Counted from the first letter of the stretch, positions 28,725 to 40,121 are shown. The stretch: 64,000 nt of DNA from an uncultured Spirochaetales bacterium (GCA_949293335.1 CASFDA010000031.1:105531-169530); one strand, 5' to 3'. Made by a program: numbers and translations. Notes: generated from the letters alone by a model not told the origin.

Positions 28725-29195
28725 TCAGAACCTGAAGTGGCTGAATGCCTTGTTCGCATCTGCCATTCTGTGGGTATCTTCCTTCTTCTTGAATGCAGAA
28801 CCTGTTGAGTTGTATGCATCGATAAGTTCGTCAGCAAGCTTGTCTGCCATGGACTTTCCATTGCGTGCGCGTGCTGCGTTGATAAGCCAGCGCATTGCGA
28901 GGGCTTCCCTTCTGGACTCCTTGATCTCTACAGGAACCTGATAGGTTGCACCACCTACACGTCTTGACTTTACCTCTACAACAGGCTTTACGTTCTCGAC
29001 TGCCTTCAAGAACACGTCGAGTGCCTTCTCTCCACTCTTCTCCTCGATAGTCTTCATAGCTGTATAGAGGATACGTGTGGAAATGCTCTTCTTTCCCTCG
29101 ACCATCATCCTGTTGATGAACTTGGCAACAACCGGGCTGTTATATACTGCGTCAGGGCTGATGGTCCTGACTGGAGCCTTAGAATCTCTTGACAT
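28725..29195 (-). CDS. rpsG: 30S ribosomal protein S7
   Basis: S7 initiates assembly of the 30S head. [28 protein letters not shown] and [17 protein letters not shown] [16 protein letters not shown] are typical; 156 residues. It is the last gene of the unit; fusA does not follow. Confidence 0.98.
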   Translation of the reverse strand: MSRDSKAPVRTISPDAVYNSPVVAKFINRMMVEGKKSISTRILYTAMKTIEEKSGEKALDVFLKAVENVKPVVEVKSRRVGGATYQVPVEIKESRREALAMRWLINAARARNGKSMADKLADELIDAYNSTGSAFKKKEDTHRMADANKAFSHFRF

Positions 29196-29210
29196 CTAAC
29201 TTACCTCCTA

Positions 29211-29585
29211 TCAGGCCTTTGGCTTCTTTGCGCCGTACTTAGAGCGGCTGCGCTTTCTGTCATTGACACCAAGAGTATCCTTGGTACCTCTGATGATATG
29301 ATAACGGACACCAGGAAGGTCCTTTACCCTACCACCCCTGATAAGTACAACAGAGTGCTCCTGGAGGTTATGGCCAACACCTGGGATGTAAGCTGTTACC
29401 TCAATTCCATTCGAGAGCCTTACACGAGCTACCTTTCGGAGAGCTGAGTTAGGCTTCTTAGGGGTTACTGTCATAACCCTTGTGCAGACTCCCCTCTTCT
29501 GAGGACATCCGCCGAGGGCTGGGGACTTTGTCTTGCTCTTCGAGCTTGTCCTGCCCTTTCTGATAAGCTGATTAATAGTAGGCAT
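29211..29585 (-). CDS. rpsL: 30S ribosomal protein S12
   Basis: S12 controls decoding accuracy. [11 protein letters not shown] begins it; the loops [11 protein letters not shown] and [13 protein letters not shown] are wild-type at the lysines whose change gives streptomycin resistance. 124 residues. An 8-bp hairpin lies just ahead of its AAGGAG ribosome site. Confidence 0.98.
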   Translation of the reverse strand: MPTINQLIRKGRTSSKSKTKSPALGGCPQKRGVCTRVMTVTPKKPNSALRKVARVRLSNGIEVTAYIPGVGHNLQEHSVVLIRGGRVKDLPGVRYHIIRGTKDTLGVNDRKRSRSKYGAKKPKA

Positions 29586-29708
29586 CTTACGATACGCTCC
29601 TTAAATTGGCACCCTCCTCACCAAGGGTGCCTTTGTTGATGCACAGGCATCAAGTATCAAAAACCATGGTCAGCATGAGAGCTCAACCCAGGAATTGCGC
29701 GACAGCGC
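29586..29708 (-). promoter_or_regulatory. Hairpin-rich spacer between rpoC and rpsL
   Basis: Three stems are visible on the minus strand: GCGC/GCGC right after rpoC, TTGATGC/GCATCAA in the middle, and GGCACCCT/AGGGTGCC (29608-29631) six bases before the rpsL ribosome site. None has a clean T-run, so processing or translational control is more likely than termination. Confidence 0.45.
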
Positions 29709-32700
29709 TCATTCCTCATCCTGGACAGCATCATCCGAGGTGTAGGCATTCTCTCCCACGGTCTTCATGTCTCCAAGTTCGGCAATCTCAGCCTCCTCCT
29801 GGGAGGAAGTAGTGCCGTAATCCTTCATTTCCTTGCGTGCCTTGTCGATCTCCGCCTGAATTTCAAGCAGATGTTCGTCTTCAAGATGCACATCACGATA
29901 CTTCTTCATACCGGTTCCTGCCGGGATCAGATGGCCGATGATGACATTCTCCTTCAATCCACGCAACTCGTCTTTTTTACCTGCGATAGCAGAATTTGTC
30001 AACACTCTTGTCGTCGAGAGGAACGATGCGGCAGAGATGAAGGAATCCACAGAGAGCGCTGCATCCGACACACCCTGGAGTACAGGACGTGCGATAGCAG
30101 GCTGTCTTCCCTCTCTCTTCGCCTCTTCGTTGACCTTCTTGAAGAGGTTCTTGTCGACCTTCTGCATCTTTACGAACTGTGTGTCACCAGCACGGACGAT
30201 CTCTACCTTCTTGAGCATCTGGCGGATGATGATTCCAAGGTGCTTCTCATTAATCTCAACACCCTGCATCCTATAGACCTTCTGGATCTCCTCAACGAGG
30301 AACGAAAGGACTGCGTTCTCCCCAAGAACGTCCAGTACCTCACGGCTTGTGACAGGTTCGTCGCAAAGAGGATCTCCTGCTTTGACCTCATCGCCTTCAC
30401 GCACTGAGAGGAGAGCATCCTTCGTATATACCTTGTGAGGATGTCTCTTTCCGAAGACATCGACGATCGTGACAGTGGTCGAACCACTGTTCGCGCCTCC
30501 TGCCGTGATCTTCTCTACAGTTCCATTCACACGTGCGAGAATGATCGGATTGATCTTATTGCCGGAAGACACCTTGCCGTGACGTGCCTCGAAGAGCGAG
30601 TCAACCTGAGGAAGACCACCCGCGATATCCTTTGTAGTCGCGCTATCGATAGCTTCCTTCGCAATGATGTCACCAGCCTTGATGACCTCTCCACGTGCCT
30701 TGACGACCATATAGGAACCACCTGGGATCGGGAAGTTGTGAATATTGCCATCCTCTCCCATGATCCTCACCTCAGGACGGTACTGCCCGAGCTGCTGGGA
30801 AGGAACAACGATCATCTCGGCTTCACCCGCGTCATTGTATATCTTCCTGTAGGACTTGTCCTCGACGAAGTCATAAAGCTCATCAACCTTACCGGAGATA
30901 TCGCTGATGATCGGATTGCTGAACGGGTCAAATGTAATGATTGCTTCTCCCTCTGGGACGATATCATTGACCCCTACCCTAAGTTCAGAACCGGCGGGCA
31001 CGCTGTATTCATGGCTTGTCGCAACGATGAAAGTCGGCGTCACCTGAGATCCATCATGGATCATATAGAGTTTTCCATTGCCTTTAGCCGCTACCTCTTT
31101 ACCATCCTTCACATACATCGGATAGCCCTTAGCGACAGATGCCCCCTCTTCAACGAGAAGTTCATCATAAAGCCCTGTGATATCCTCGAGAATACGAGAG
31201 ACGAATATGTGACCCTTTCTTGCAAAGAGCTTTGTTCCGTCTTCCCTGTCAATGACCTGACCCTTGATATCCCTGATGATCGTCTTATAGTCGAACGAAA
31301 GCTTGTTGTCCTTTGTGGATGTGGACGCAGTTCCTCCGACGTGGAAGGTTCTCATCGTAAGCTGAGTACCAGGCTGGCCGATTGACTGTGCGGCAATGAT
31401 ACCTACAGCCTCACCTATCTCGACTGTCCTGTTGGTGGCAAGGTTCCTGCCGTAGCATTTCTTGCAGACTCCGTGCTCGCTCTCACAAGTGAGTACAGTT
31501 CTCATCAGCACTTCCTCGACACCGGCATCCTCGATGATCTTCGCAGTCTCGTCAGAAATTTCCTCGTTTGCCTTTGCAAGGACCACAGGACGTCCATTCT
31601 CGTCCTTGAGGAACGGATGGAGAACATCCTCGACTGGACATGATCCAGCGATACGGGATGCGAGGGATTCGATGATCTGGTCTCCGTCCTTCGTAGCGCT
31701 GATCCAGATACCGTTGATTGTCTGGCAGTCCTCTTCTGTTACGACAACATCCTGGGCAACGTCAACGAGCTTACGTGTAAGATAACCTGCACGCGCTGTC
31801 TTCAAAGCTGTATCCGTAAGTCCCTTACGGGCACCGTTCGAGGAGATGAAGAACTCAATGATAGAAAGTCCTTCCTTGAAGTTGCTCTTGATCGGAAGTT
31901 CAATGATCTTTCCGTTCGGCTTCGCCATGAGGCCACGCATTCCACCAAGCTGTCTGATCTGGGTCTTGCTTCCACGAGCACCGGAATCAGCCATGAGGAA
32001 GAGCGGGTTAAAGCCCCTCTGGCTCTTCTTGAGCTCATCCATCAGCACATTGGTAAGCTTCTCGTTTGTCTCTGTCCAGAGCTCGATGACACGGTTATAT
32101 CTCTCTTCCTGAGTGATCTGACCATCATGGTACTGCTTGAAGACGACAGCCTGCTTCTCGTTTGCCTCCTCAATGAGTTCCTTCTTGCTCTCTGGAACGA
32201 TCATATCAGAAAGTCCGATCGTCGCTCCGAAGAGTGTCGCATACTTGAATCCGAGATCCTTTACTGAATCAAGAAGCTCAACGGCAACAGAAGGCTTATG
32301 AGTGCGGATCGTATCGGCGATAACCTTCTTCAGCTGCTTGTCACCGAGACAGTAGTTCTGGAAAGGAAGACCCTTTGGAATAGCTGAATTGAAGATGATC
32401 CTTCCTGCTGTTGTAGGCATCCAGGTCTTTCCATCCGCAACTGTCACATTGCCCTTCTCGTCAACGACCTCAAGACCGTTCTTGAGACGATAGAGAATTT
32501 TTTCATTATATGTGATCGAACCGATGTCGATAGCTGCTTCGATCTCCTCGATGCTCTCGAATCTCTTGACCTTCTTCACCTCTCCTTCAAGAGGGAGCAT
32601 TTCCTTGGTAAGGTAGAAAATTCCGAGAACCATGTCCTGACTCGGGAATGCAATCGGCTTTCCGTTTGCCGGATCAAGGAGGTTTGTCGTGCTCAGCATG

Positions 32701-34127
32701 AGTGTCCAGCATTCTAGCTGGGCAGCCTGAGTCAGAGGCACGTGAATAGCCATCTGGTCTCCGTCGAAGTCAGCATTGAACGCGTGACACACGAGCGGAT
32801 GCAACTTCAGAGCCTTTCCTTCAACAAGGACAGGTTCAAAAGCCTGTATTCCAAGGCGGTGGAGCGTAGGTGCTCTGTTGAGCATGACAGGATGCTCCTT
32901 GACTACGTCATCGAGGATCGACCATACCTCAGGAGCTTCAGACTCGACAAGGAGCTTTGCCCTCTTGATGTTCGGAGCAACGCCATCCTGCACGAGCTTC
33001 TTCATGATGAATGGCTTATACAGTTCGAGTGCCATCTTTGATGGAACACCACACTGATGCATCCTGAGCTCAGGTCCTACTACGATTACGCTACGGCCAG
33101 AATAGTCAACACGCTTTCCAAGCAGGTTCTGCCTGAACCTTCCCTGCTTTCCCTTCAGTACATCAGAAAGGCTCTTGAGCTCACGTTTCGAGGAACCTTT
33201 CGTCGGATTTGCTGTCTTTGAATTGTCAAAAAGTGAATCGACAGCTTCCTGAAGCATCCTCTTCTCGTTCCTGACGATGATGTCAGGAGCCTGGATCTTG
33301 ATGAGCCTGTCAAGACGGTTGTTCCTGTTGATTACCCTTCTATAGAGTTCATTGAGGTCCGTTGTCGCGAATCGTCCTCCGTCAAGCTGTACCATCGGGC
33401 GAAGATCTGGCGGAATGACAGGGATGACCTTGAGGATCATCCATTCGGGCCTGTTTCCTGACTTTATGAAATCCTCGCAGTAACGGATGCGGGAAAGGAG
33501 CTTGTTCTCGATCTTCGCATTGGATTTCTCTTTCTGCGCAAGCTCTGCTCTCAGTTCCTCTGAAAGAGCAACCAGATCGAGGCTCTTCAAAAGGTCATAT
33601 ATAGCCTCAGCACCCATTGCTGCTTTGAATTCATCACCATACTTGAGGTAATACTTTTCATATTCGGACTCAGAGAGCACCATGTTCTTCTTGAGTTCAG
33701 GTGCGGAACCCGGATCTGTGACAACGTACTTCTCGTAGGAAAGTATCTCCATGAGTTCTGCCCTCTTGATATCGAGCAGATAACTCATTATGGACGGGGT
33801 CGAGCGATAGAACCAGATATGGGCAACCGGGGCAGCAAGAGTAATGTGACCCATCCTCTCGCGCCTTACTTTCGTATCTGATACCTCAACACCACAGCGG
33901 TCACATACGACCCCTTTGTACCTGTTGGACTTGAACTTTCCGCAGTAGCATTCCCAGTCCTTGGTTGTTCCGAATATCTTCTCGCAGAAGAGGCCGTCCC
34001 TCTCCGGACGGAGAGAACGATAGTTGATGGTCTCCGGCTTCTTCACTTCCCCGTAGGACCACTCGAGAATCTGTTCCGGGGATGCTAGCTTTATTCTGAT
34101 GCTGCTGAAATCCTGAATTTCCTTCAT
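29709..34127 (-). CDS. rpoC: DNA-directed RNA polymerase subunit beta'
   Basis: The beta' subunit carries half of the catalytic site. The N-terminal zinc ribbon is visible as [22 protein letters not shown] (two Cys pairs, about residues 60-80), the Mg-binding NADFDGDQM motif near residue 455, the second zinc site [15 protein letters not shown], and the trigger-loop region around MRTFHVGG. At 1472 residues it is full length. It follows rpoB by 12 bases. Confidence 0.98.
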   Translation of the reverse strand: MKEIQDFSSIRIKLASPEQILEWSYGEVKKPETINYRSLRPERDGLFCEKIFGTTKDWECYCGKFKSNRYKGVVCDRCGVEVSDTKVRRERMGHITLAAPVAHIWFYRSTPSIMSYLLDIKRAELMEILSYEKYVVTDPGSAPELKKNMVLSESEYEKYYLKYGDEFKAAMGAEAIYDLLKSLDLVALSEELRAELAQKEKSNAKIENKLLSRIRYCEDFIKSGNRPEWMILKVIPVIPPDLRPMVQLDGGRFATTDLNELYRRVINRNNRLDRLIKIQAPDIIVRNEKRMLQEAVDSLFDNSKTANPTKGSSKRELKSLSDVLKGKQGRFRQNLLGKRVDYSGRSVIVVGPELRMHQCGVPSKMALELYKPFIMKKLVQDGVAPNIKRAKLLVESEAPEVWSILDDVVKEHPVMLNRAPTLHRLGIQAFEPVLVEGKALKLHPLVCHAFNADFDGDQMAIHVPLTQAAQLECWTLMLSTTNLLDPANGKPIAFPSQDMVLGIFYLTKEMLPLEGEVKKVKRFESIEEIEAAIDIGSITYNEKILYRLKNGLEVVDEKGNVTVADGKTWMPTTAGRIIFNSAIPKGLPFQNYCLGDKQLKKVIADTIRTHKPSVAVELLDSVKDLGFKYATLFGATIGLSDMIVPESKKELIEEANEKQAVVFKQYHDGQITQEERYNRVIELWTETNEKLTNVLMDELKKSQRGFNPLFLMADSGARGSKTQIRQLGGMRGLMAKPNGKIIELPIKSNFKEGLSIIEFFISSNGARKGLTDTALKTARAGYLTRKLVDVAQDVVVTEEDCQTINGIWISATKDGDQIIESLASRIAGSCPVEDVLHPFLKDENGRPVVLAKANEEISDETAKIIEDAGVEEVLMRTVLTCESEHGVCKKCYGRNLATNRTVEIGEAVGIIAAQSIGQPGTQLTMRTFHVGGTASTSTKDNKLSFDYKTIIRDIKGQVIDREDGTKLFARKGHIFVSRILEDITGLYDELLVEEGASVAKGYPMYVKDGKEVAAKGNGKLYMIHDGSQVTPTFIVATSHEYSVPAGSELRVGVNDIVPEGEAIITFDPFSNPIISDISGKVDELYDFVEDKSYRKIYNDAGEAEMIVVPSQQLGQYRPEVRIMGEDGNIHNFPIPGGSYMVVKARGEVIKAGDIIAKEAIDSATTKDIAGGLPQVDSLFEARHGKVSSGNKINPIILARVNGTVEKITAGGANSGSTTVTIVDVFGKRHPHKVYTKDALLSVREGDEVKAGDPLCDEPVTSREVLDVLGENAVLSFLVEEIQKVYRMQGVEINEKHLGIIIRQMLKKVEIVRAGDTQFVKMQKVDKNLFKKVNEEAKREGRQPAIARPVLQGVSDAALSVDSFISAASFLSTTRVLTNSAIAGKKDELRGLKENVIIGHLIPAGTGMKKYRDVHLEDEHLLEIQAEIDKARKEMKDYGTTSSQEEAEIAELGDMKTVGENAYTSDDAVQDEE

Positions 34128-34139
34128 CTTCCCTCCTCC

Positions 34140-37100
34140 TTAGAAGGTTCCCTTCTCACGCTTCGTGATGATCTCCTCATCGCGTTCGGTGAGAGGCACT
34201 TGCCTTTCGTTGTCGTCATATACGGAGATATCGAGGGCAAGTCCCCTGATCTCCTGTACAAGCACGTTGAACGCCTCAGGCATCGATGCAGTCTTTGCAG
34301 ACTCACCCTTAACGATCGATCCGTAGATCTGTACCCTACCCTTCATGTCGTCACTCTTGATCGTCAGGAGCTCCTGAAGAGTATTCGCAGCTCCGTATGC
34401 CTCGAATGCCCAGACCTCCATTTCTCCGAGTCTCTGGCCACCGAACATAGCCTTACCTCCAAGAGGTTGCTGCGTCACAAGAGAGTAAGGACCGGTTGAG
34501 CGGGCATGCATCTTGTCATCAACGAGGTGATGGAGCTTGAGATAATAGATGTAGCCGCAGAAGACCTTGTTGACGAAAGGAATACCAGTCCTTCCATCAT
34601 AGAGAGTGATCTTCGAATCCTTAGGCAGTCCTGCCTTCTCCATCTCCTTCTCGATCTGTTCCATGCTTGCCGACTGGAAGACAGGTGTCTTGTACCAGAC
34701 ATCGTTCTTCACTGCTGCCCATCCAAGCTCTGTCTCCATGAGCTGACCGATGTTCATACGTGAAGGAACGCCCAGCGGATTGAGGCAGACATCAAGCGGT
34801 GTGCCATCTTCCATGTACGGCATATCTTCCTCTGGGAGAACACGTGACACGACACCCTTGTTTCCATGGCGTCCTGCCATCTTGTCGCCCTGCTTTAGCT
34901 TTCTCTTTGTCGCAATGAGAACCTTGATCGTGTGCTCTACTCCTGGCTGCAATTCATCCTGCTCAGACTTCTGCAGATGCTGGATCTCGATAACTGTTCC
35001 CTCTGTTCCATGTGGAACCTTCAGAGAAGAATCCCTCACTTCCTTGGCTTTCTCACCGAAGATAGAGTTAAGGAGTTTTACTTCAGGAGTTGTATCGCTC
35101 TCAGACTTCGGCGTCACCTTTCCAACGAGGATGGAACCAGGATGGACATATGTGCCTATGCAGACAATGCCGTCCGAATCGAGGTGCTCAAGAAGCTTTT
35201 CCGATGTGTTCGGTATGTCCTTCGTGAGCTTCTCTGGTCCGAGCTTTGTCTCCCTGATATCTACAGAAAATTCCTTGATATGTATGGATGTGTAGATATC
35301 TTCCCGGACTACACGTTCGCTGATGAGGACAGCATCCTCATAGTTATATCCGTTCCATGGCACGAAGCCGACAAGAATGTTCCTTCCTAGTGCAAGCTCT
35401 CCGCGCTCTGTTGCCGGTCCGTCTGCCAGTACGTCTCCCTCATCGACATGCTCTCCAAGGTTCACGATCGGCTTCTGGTTGAGACAGCTGTCCTGATTGG
35501 TGCGTTCGAACTTGTGCACTTCGTATTCATCGAACTTCTCTATCTCGCTCGGTGCATCATCTCTCTCTACTACAATCCTTGTCGAAGATACATACTTGAC
35601 CGTACCAGAATGCTTTGCCTTGATAAGCACTCCAGAATCGTATGCTGTCCTCTGCTCCATGCCTGTTCCGACCCTCGGGGCCTCTGGGAATACGAGAGGT
35701 ACAGCCTGACGCTGCATGTTCGATCCCATGAGTGCTCTGTTCGCGTCGTCATGCTCGAGGAACGGGATGAGAGATGTTGCGACAGATACGACCTGCTTCG
35801 GAGATACGTCCATCCATGAAATCTCTTCCGGACGAGCTGTTGTATAGTCTCCGTAGTGACGTACTGATACTTCTTCCTCAAGGAAATGTCCATCGCTATC
35901 GATCTTGGCATTTCCCTGTGCGATGAAATACTTCTCCTCATCGTTCGCGTCGAGGTACTTCACTTCATCGGTAACAATTCCATTGACAACACGCCTGTAC
36001 GGGGTCTCAAGGAATCCAAGATCGTTGATCTTTGCATAGTTCGCAAGGCTCAGGATAAGACCGATGTTCGAACCTTCAGGTGTCTCGATAGGACATATTC
36101 TTCCGTAGTGCGTATAGTGAACGTCACGAACTTCGTAAATTGCCCTTGCCGATGAACGGGAAAGGCCACCCTTCGGACCGAGGGCAGATACCCTTCTCTT
36201 GTGAGTAAGCTCTGCAAGAGGATTGATCTGATCCATGAACTGGGAAAGCTGTGAAGAGCCGAAGAATTCCTTGATCGCGCCTACGATCGGCTTGATTGAG
36301 ATGATCTCCTGTGGTTTCACAGAATCATCAGCGACATTCATCTTCTCACGCGCAGTCTTCGCCATGCGGGAGAACGCGTCCATAATATTGTTCTGGAGCA
36401 ACTCCCCGACAGTGCGGACCCTTCTATTGCCAAGTGCATCGATATCGTCATCCTTGATGACTCCGTTGCAGAACATGATCAAGTGCTTTACAGTCTGGAC
36501 GACATCTTCCTGAAGTAGAGAGGTGCTTGTCTGATACTTCGACTCGTCCATTCCATAGAACTTCTTGTTCAGTTTGTACCTACCGATATTTGAAAGGTCA
36601 AAACCACGGGCATGGAGGAACATGTCCTGGAAATATGTGCTGATCCTCTGAGGATCTGGGAATGTCTTCAAATTCTGGGGAAGGGATGTCTTGCAGGCTT
36701 CCACAATGCTCGAGATATACTCGCTCTGGAAATCCTCGCTTGTCTCATATCTGTAATGCGGGCAGAGAATCTCTTCTCGCTTGAGAGTCTTGAGAACTGC
36801 AAAATCAGGGCTATCAATATCCTTTCCACCGAGATCTACGACCTTGATCTCATCATAGTGGAGATCGTTCTTGATCTCCTGGAGCTCGATCTGTCCGATC
36901 TCTGTTCCAGCGAGGAATCTTGTCTCGCCAGTCTCCGGACTGATGATGTCTGCATAGGAATATACTTTCGTCTCCCCTATGTCATCGCTCGTGCTTATTG
37001 TCTTTGCCTCATAGAAGCTAGAGATGATCTTCTCCCTTGTATCCATTCCAAGTACACGGAGGAAGAAAGTAAGGAGGAAAGGCTTCTTGCCGATCGTCAC

Positions 37101-37733
37101 CTGGATGATGTTGTTTGTCCTTCTCTTCTCCTGGGCAACTGTAGGCTCTCCCTTCCTGCTCTCTGTCTTTTCATTCTTCCTTGTGAGCATGAATTCAAGC
37201 TTCGTTCCGGCATAAGGATAGAGTGTTCCGTAGAATGCACCCTCATTCTTCTTTCCTTCCTTGAACACAACGCCTGGAGAACGTACGATCTGGGAAACGA
37301 TTACCCTCTCAGCTCCATTGATGATGAAGGTTCCCCTGTCTGTCATCAAAGGGAAATCACCGAAGAATATCTCTTTTTCCTTGATCTCTCCACTCTTCAG
37401 TACAAGGGCAAGCTTGGCCTTAACAGGAACGCCATAAGTCCTTCCCTTCTTCTTGCATTCGGATTCAGTGTATTTTATATTGTCCATATCAACGGTATAC
37501 CCGCCGTATGTGACAACCATGTCGTCATTGGATCCCTTGATCGGGAAAATAGTCTGGAATACGTGTTCCAAACCATAAGCAGGGTCAGGCGCAAGTCCTG
37601 CCTCGAGCCTGTCAAGCTGTAAGAATTTCTTGAAGGATTCGGTCTGGATGCCAATCAGATTTGGAAGATCACAGACTTCATTCAGTTCAGAACCGATGTC
37701 GATTCTCTTTAAGGGTTTTCCATTCGAACCCAT
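34140..37733 (-). CDS. rpoB: DNA-directed RNA polymerase subunit beta
   Basis: The beta subunit, 1197 residues. The rifampicin-site region reads SQFMDQINPLAELTHKRRVS, so the residues matching E. coli D516, H526 and S531 are kept, but N518 is Ile, S522 is Ala and an extra Lys sits in GPKGG. Downstream, ETPEGSNIGL, the GRHGNKGVVS motif and the C-terminal FGGQRLGEMEVWAFEAYGA-type clamp segment are present. It follows rplL, separated by a 158-base spacer with hairpins. Confidence 0.98.
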   Translation of the reverse strand: MGSNGKPLKRIDIGSELNEVCDLPNLIGIQTESFKKFLQLDRLEAGLAPDPAYGLEHVFQTIFPIKGSNDDMVVTYGGYTVDMDNIKYTESECKKKGRTYGVPVKAKLALVLKSGEIKEKEIFFGDFPLMTDRGTFIINGAERVIVSQIVRSPGVVFKEGKKNEGAFYGTLYPYAGTKLEFMLTRKNEKTESRKGEPTVAQEKRRTNNIIQVTIGKKPFLLTFFLRVLGMDTREKIISSFYEAKTISTSDDIGETKVYSYADIISPETGETRFLAGTEIGQIELQEIKNDLHYDEIKVVDLGGKDIDSPDFAVLKTLKREEILCPHYRYETSEDFQSEYISSIVEACKTSLPQNLKTFPDPQRISTYFQDMFLHARGFDLSNIGRYKLNKKFYGMDESKYQTSTSLLQEDVVQTVKHLIMFCNGVIKDDDIDALGNRRVRTVGELLQNNIMDAFSRMAKTAREKMNVADDSVKPQEIISIKPIVGAIKEFFGSSQLSQFMDQINPLAELTHKRRVSALGPKGGLSRSSARAIYEVRDVHYTHYGRICPIETPEGSNIGLILSLANYAKINDLGFLETPYRRVVNGIVTDEVKYLDANDEEKYFIAQGNAKIDSDGHFLEEEVSVRHYGDYTTARPEEISWMDVSPKQVVSVATSLIPFLEHDDANRALMGSNMQRQAVPLVFPEAPRVGTGMEQRTAYDSGVLIKAKHSGTVKYVSSTRIVVERDDAPSEIEKFDEYEVHKFERTNQDSCLNQKPIVNLGEHVDEGDVLADGPATERGELALGRNILVGFVPWNGYNYEDAVLISERVVREDIYTSIHIKEFSVDIRETKLGPEKLTKDIPNTSEKLLEHLDSDGIVCIGTYVHPGSILVGKVTPKSESDTTPEVKLLNSIFGEKAKEVRDSSLKVPHGTEGTVIEIQHLQKSEQDELQPGVEHTIKVLIATKRKLKQGDKMAGRHGNKGVVSRVLPEEDMPYMEDGTPLDVCLNPLGVPSRMNIGQLMETELGWAAVKNDVWYKTPVFQSASMEQIEKEMEKAGLPKDSKITLYDGRTGIPFVNKVFCGYIYYLKLHHLVDDKMHARSTGPYSLVTQQPLGGKAMFGGQRLGEMEVWAFEAYGAANTLQELLTIKSDDMKGRVQIYGSIVKGESAKTASMPEAFNVLVQEIRGLALDISVYDDNERQVPLTERDEEIITKREKGTF

Positions 37734-37891
37734 TTACGTACCTCCATTGAGACACCAAAAGGTGCCCTACTTTAGCACCGAAGTACTTGAAAAAACAAAA
37801 ATGCTATAGACACGTTATGCCATCAGGGCAAATTTTCGCTCCCCGATGGCATTTGCCGGGAAGAATCCCGGCCATTAAAAAATTGAATTTA
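37734..37891 (-). promoter_or_regulatory. rplL-rpoB spacer with competing hairpins
   Basis: Going downstream from rplL the minus strand has GCCGGGA/TCCCGGC (37855-37872), an 8-bp ATGCCATC/GATGGCAT stem (37817-37852) with a distal T-rich patch, and then, just ahead of the GGAGG site of rpoB, two mutually exclusive pairings: GGTGC (37775-37779) with GCACC (37761-37765), or GGCACC (37761-37766) with GGTGTC (37751-37756). The corresponding E. coli spacer holds an attenuator and an RNase III site. Confidence 0.5.
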
Positions 37892-38281
37892 TCAGCCAGC
37901 TGCCTTGACTTCGATGACACAACCAGCAGCCTCGAGCTTCTCCTTGATCTGAGCAGACTCTTCCTTGCTTGCGTTCTCCTTGATTGTTCCGCCATTCTCG
38001 CAGAGATCCTTTGCCTCCTTGAGGCCAAGACCTGTGACAGCACGAACTTCCTTGATGCATGCAATCTTCTTTGCAGCGTCAACGCTCTTGAGAACAACAT
38101 TGAACTCTGTAGGCTCTTCAGCCTCAGCAGCAGGAGCTGCACCAGCAGCAGCGCCAGAAACTGCAACAGCAGCAGCGGCAGCCTGTACGCCGAACTTCTC
38201 CTCCATCATCTTGATGAGGTCAGCAACCTCCATCACGCTCATGTTTGCGATTGCGTCTAGAATTTCTTCCTTGGTAACCAT
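37892..38281 (-). CDS. rplL: 50S ribosomal protein L7/L12
   Basis: The stalk protein that recruits translation factors. N-terminal dimerisation domain, an Ala-rich hinge (about residues 35-52) and the C-terminal domain with [22 protein letters not shown] (residues from about 70) are clear; 129 residues. Confidence 0.98.
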   Translation of the reverse strand: MVTKEEILDAIANMSVMEVADLIKMMEEKFGVQAAAAAVAVSGAAAGAAPAAEAEEPTEFNVVLKSVDAAKKIACIKEVRAVTGLGLKEAKDLCENGGTIKENASKEESAQIKEKLEAAGCVIEVKAAG

Positions 38282-38356
38282 ATTAACTACTCTCCTATAA
38301 AAATTTTATCCTAAACGGCCTAGCAGGTTATCACTTAGACTATGGCCGCATTAAGG

Positions 38357-38881
38357 TCATTCTGCCTGAGATCCACCCAGTTTCTCCTGATACGCCAGGA
38401 GTGTTGCAGCAAGTTTCTGTACAGGTGCCTTCATCGTACCCATCAAGGATGCAATGAGCTCGAGCTTTGTAGGAAGCTTCGAAAGGGCCTCGATTTCCTC
38501 TGCAGTCATCAGAGCGCCATTCACGAGACCGCCCTTCACTTCAAGCTTTCCATTGTCCTTGGCAGCCTGGAATAGTGCTTTTGCGACCACGTTTGCCGTA
38601 TCACCCTTTGTGAGGGCAATAGCTGTCGGTCCGATCATCTGCTCATCTGCACCGCTCTTATCGAGTTCCTTGAGAGCGATCTTAGCATAGCGGTTCTTGA
38701 CAACGCGGTATGCTGCATCGTTTTCCCTGAGGGTCTTGCGGATCTGAGTGATCTGCTCGACAGTAAGGCCACGATAGTTGGTGAAGATGAATCCGTCATA
38801 CTCCTTGAACTCGTCACGGAGTGCTCCGACTGCATCTTCCTTAGCCCGATTGATTCTTGTCTTGTAATTGCTGTCCAACAT
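38357..38881 (-). CDS. rplJ: 50S ribosomal protein L10
   Basis: L10 anchors L7/L12 dimers to the ribosome. NYRGLTVEQITQIRKTLRE and VVKNRYAKIALKE are characteristic. I use the ATG at 38881 because AAGGAGG lies 6 bases upstream (174 residues); the GTG just before it is too close. Only 11 bases separate it from rplA, so the long autoregulatory leader known upstream of rplJ in other bacteria is not here. Confidence 0.96.
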   Translation of the reverse strand: MLDSNYKTRINRAKEDAVGALRDEFKEYDGFIFTNYRGLTVEQITQIRKTLRENDAAYRVVKNRYAKIALKELDKSGADEQMIGPTAIALTKGDTANVVAKALFQAAKDNGKLEVKGGLVNGALMTAEEIEALSKLPTKLELIASLMGTMKAPVQKLAATLLAYQEKLGGSQAE

Positions 38882-38892
38882 CACCTTCCTCC

Positions 38893-39585
38893 TTAGTTCG
38901 CGCTACCAACAACGTCCTTGACGTCGACGTGAACACCAGGACCCATCGTTGAAGAGATTGCTACAGAGAGAACAAAGTCACCCTTTGCATCCTGAGGTCT
39001 CTTCCTGATGATTTCGCTGATTGTCGTGCGTGCGTTCTCGACGATAGCACTCGTCTCCATGTTAACCTTGCCGACTGCGAGGTGAACAACGCCTGTCTTG
39101 TCAGAGCGGAACTCCACACGACCCTTGTTAAGCTCGCTGAGAGCTCCCTTGATGTCGTTTGTGACAGTATGTGTCTTCGGGTTCGGCATGAGGCCACGGC
39201 GACCGAGAACAGGTCCGAGCCTTCCTACATCCTTCATCATGTCAGGAGTTGCGACTGCGATATCAAAATCAAGCCAGCCACCGCGAATCTTCTCGATGAG
39301 GTCGTTATCACCTACATATGCAGCACCTGCGTCGAGCGCTTCCTGAGCTTTCTCACCCTTTGCAAAGACGAGAATCTTCTTCTGGGCAGAGAACTGATTA
39401 GGAAGAACCACAGTGTCTCTTACAGACTGGCTCTTCTTAAGTGAAAGACGTACAGATACTTCGATTGTCTCTGGGAAAGCAGCATATGCCATCTCCTTGG
39501 AGAGGGCTACAGCTTCGTCGAGAGTATATGTCTTGCTGCGATCAAACTTTGCAGCTGCGTTCTTGTATTTCTTTCCTCTCTTCAT
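38893..39585 (-). CDS. rplA: 50S ribosomal protein L1
   Basis: L1 forms the mobile stalk at the E site and represses the L11-L1 m[13 protein letters not shown], the [15 protein letters not shown] core and [15 protein letters not shown] are typical; 230 residues. It begins one base after rplK. Confidence 0.98.
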   Translation of the reverse strand: MKRGKKYKNAAAKFDRSKTYTLDEAVALSKEMAYAAFPETIEVSVRLSLKKSQSVRDTVVLPNQFSAQKKILVFAKGEKAQEALDAGAAYVGDNDLIEKIRGGWLDFDIAVATPDMMKDVGRLGPVLGRRGLMPNPKTHTVTNDIKGALSELNKGRVEFRSDKTGVVHLAVGKVNMETSAIVENARTTISEIIRKRPQDAKGDFVLSVAISSTMGPGVHVDVKDVVGSAN

Positions 39586-39586
39586 C

Positions 39587-40018
39587 TTACTTCTCCACCT
39601 CTACACCCATTGAACGGGCTGTTCCTGCGATGATCCTCTTCGCAGCCTCTACATCATTTGCATTGAGGTCTGGAAGCTTTGTTGTCGCAATCTCTGTAAG
39701 CTGGGCATCTGTAAGCTTGCCTACCTTGACCTTATTGGGCTGGCCGGAAGCGGTCTGAAGACCAAGAGCCTTCTTGATGAGGACTGCTGCCGGTGGTGTC
39801 TTGAGCTCGAATGTGAAGCTCTTATCCTGGTAGACTGTGATGACAACTGGAACGATGAGACCAGCCTCAACGCCTTTGGATCTCTCGTTGAACTGCTGGA
39901 CAAACTGGGGTGCACTAACCCCGTGTGGGCCAAGGGCCGGTCCAATCGGTGGAGCCGGTGTGGCCTTCTGTGCTGGACACTGCAACTTGATTATCGCAGT
40001 AACCTTCTTCTTTGCCAT
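39587..40018 (-). CDS. rplK: 50S ribosomal protein L11
   Basis: L11 is part of the GTPase-associated centre and is needed for the RelA response. The N-terminal [23 protein letters not shown] loop (from about residue 22) and C-terminal RNA-binding domain ending [11 protein letters not shown] are intact; 143 residues. Confidence 0.98.
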   Translation of the reverse strand: MAKKKVTAIIKLQCPAQKATPAPPIGPALGPHGVSAPQFVQQFNERSKGVEAGLIVPVVITVYQDKSFTFELKTPPAAVLIKKALGLQTASGQPNKVKVGKLTDAQLTEIATTKLPDLNANDVEAAKRIIAGTARSMGVEVEK

Positions 40019-40121
40019 TTCCTTTTCTCCTTACGCGCTCAAGCGCGCTGGTATTAGCGCCTGTCTTCGATCAGGCTCCCACCTTGCAATGCAAGGGAGT
40101 GGATAACTAATGTAAAAAAAC
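40019..40121 (-). promoter_or_regulatory. nusG-rplK spacer with overlapping hairpins
   Basis: On the minus strand CCTG/CAGG (40060-40075), AGCGC-type stem GCGCT/AGCGC (40045-40060) and CGCGC/GCGCG with a TTGA loop (40034-40047) follow each other; the last two share bases 40045-40047 and cannot both form. The final hairpin abuts the AAGGAG site of rplK. This could be the L1-responsive operator; that is inference from E. coli. Confidence 0.4.

Noticed and set aside
36612..37622. Long antisense open frame (336 codons) opposite rpoB
   Set aside because: It mirrors rpoB codon bias and encodes no recognisable protein; several similar antisense frames lie opposite rpoC (for example 30435-31385) and opposite the ribosomal genes.
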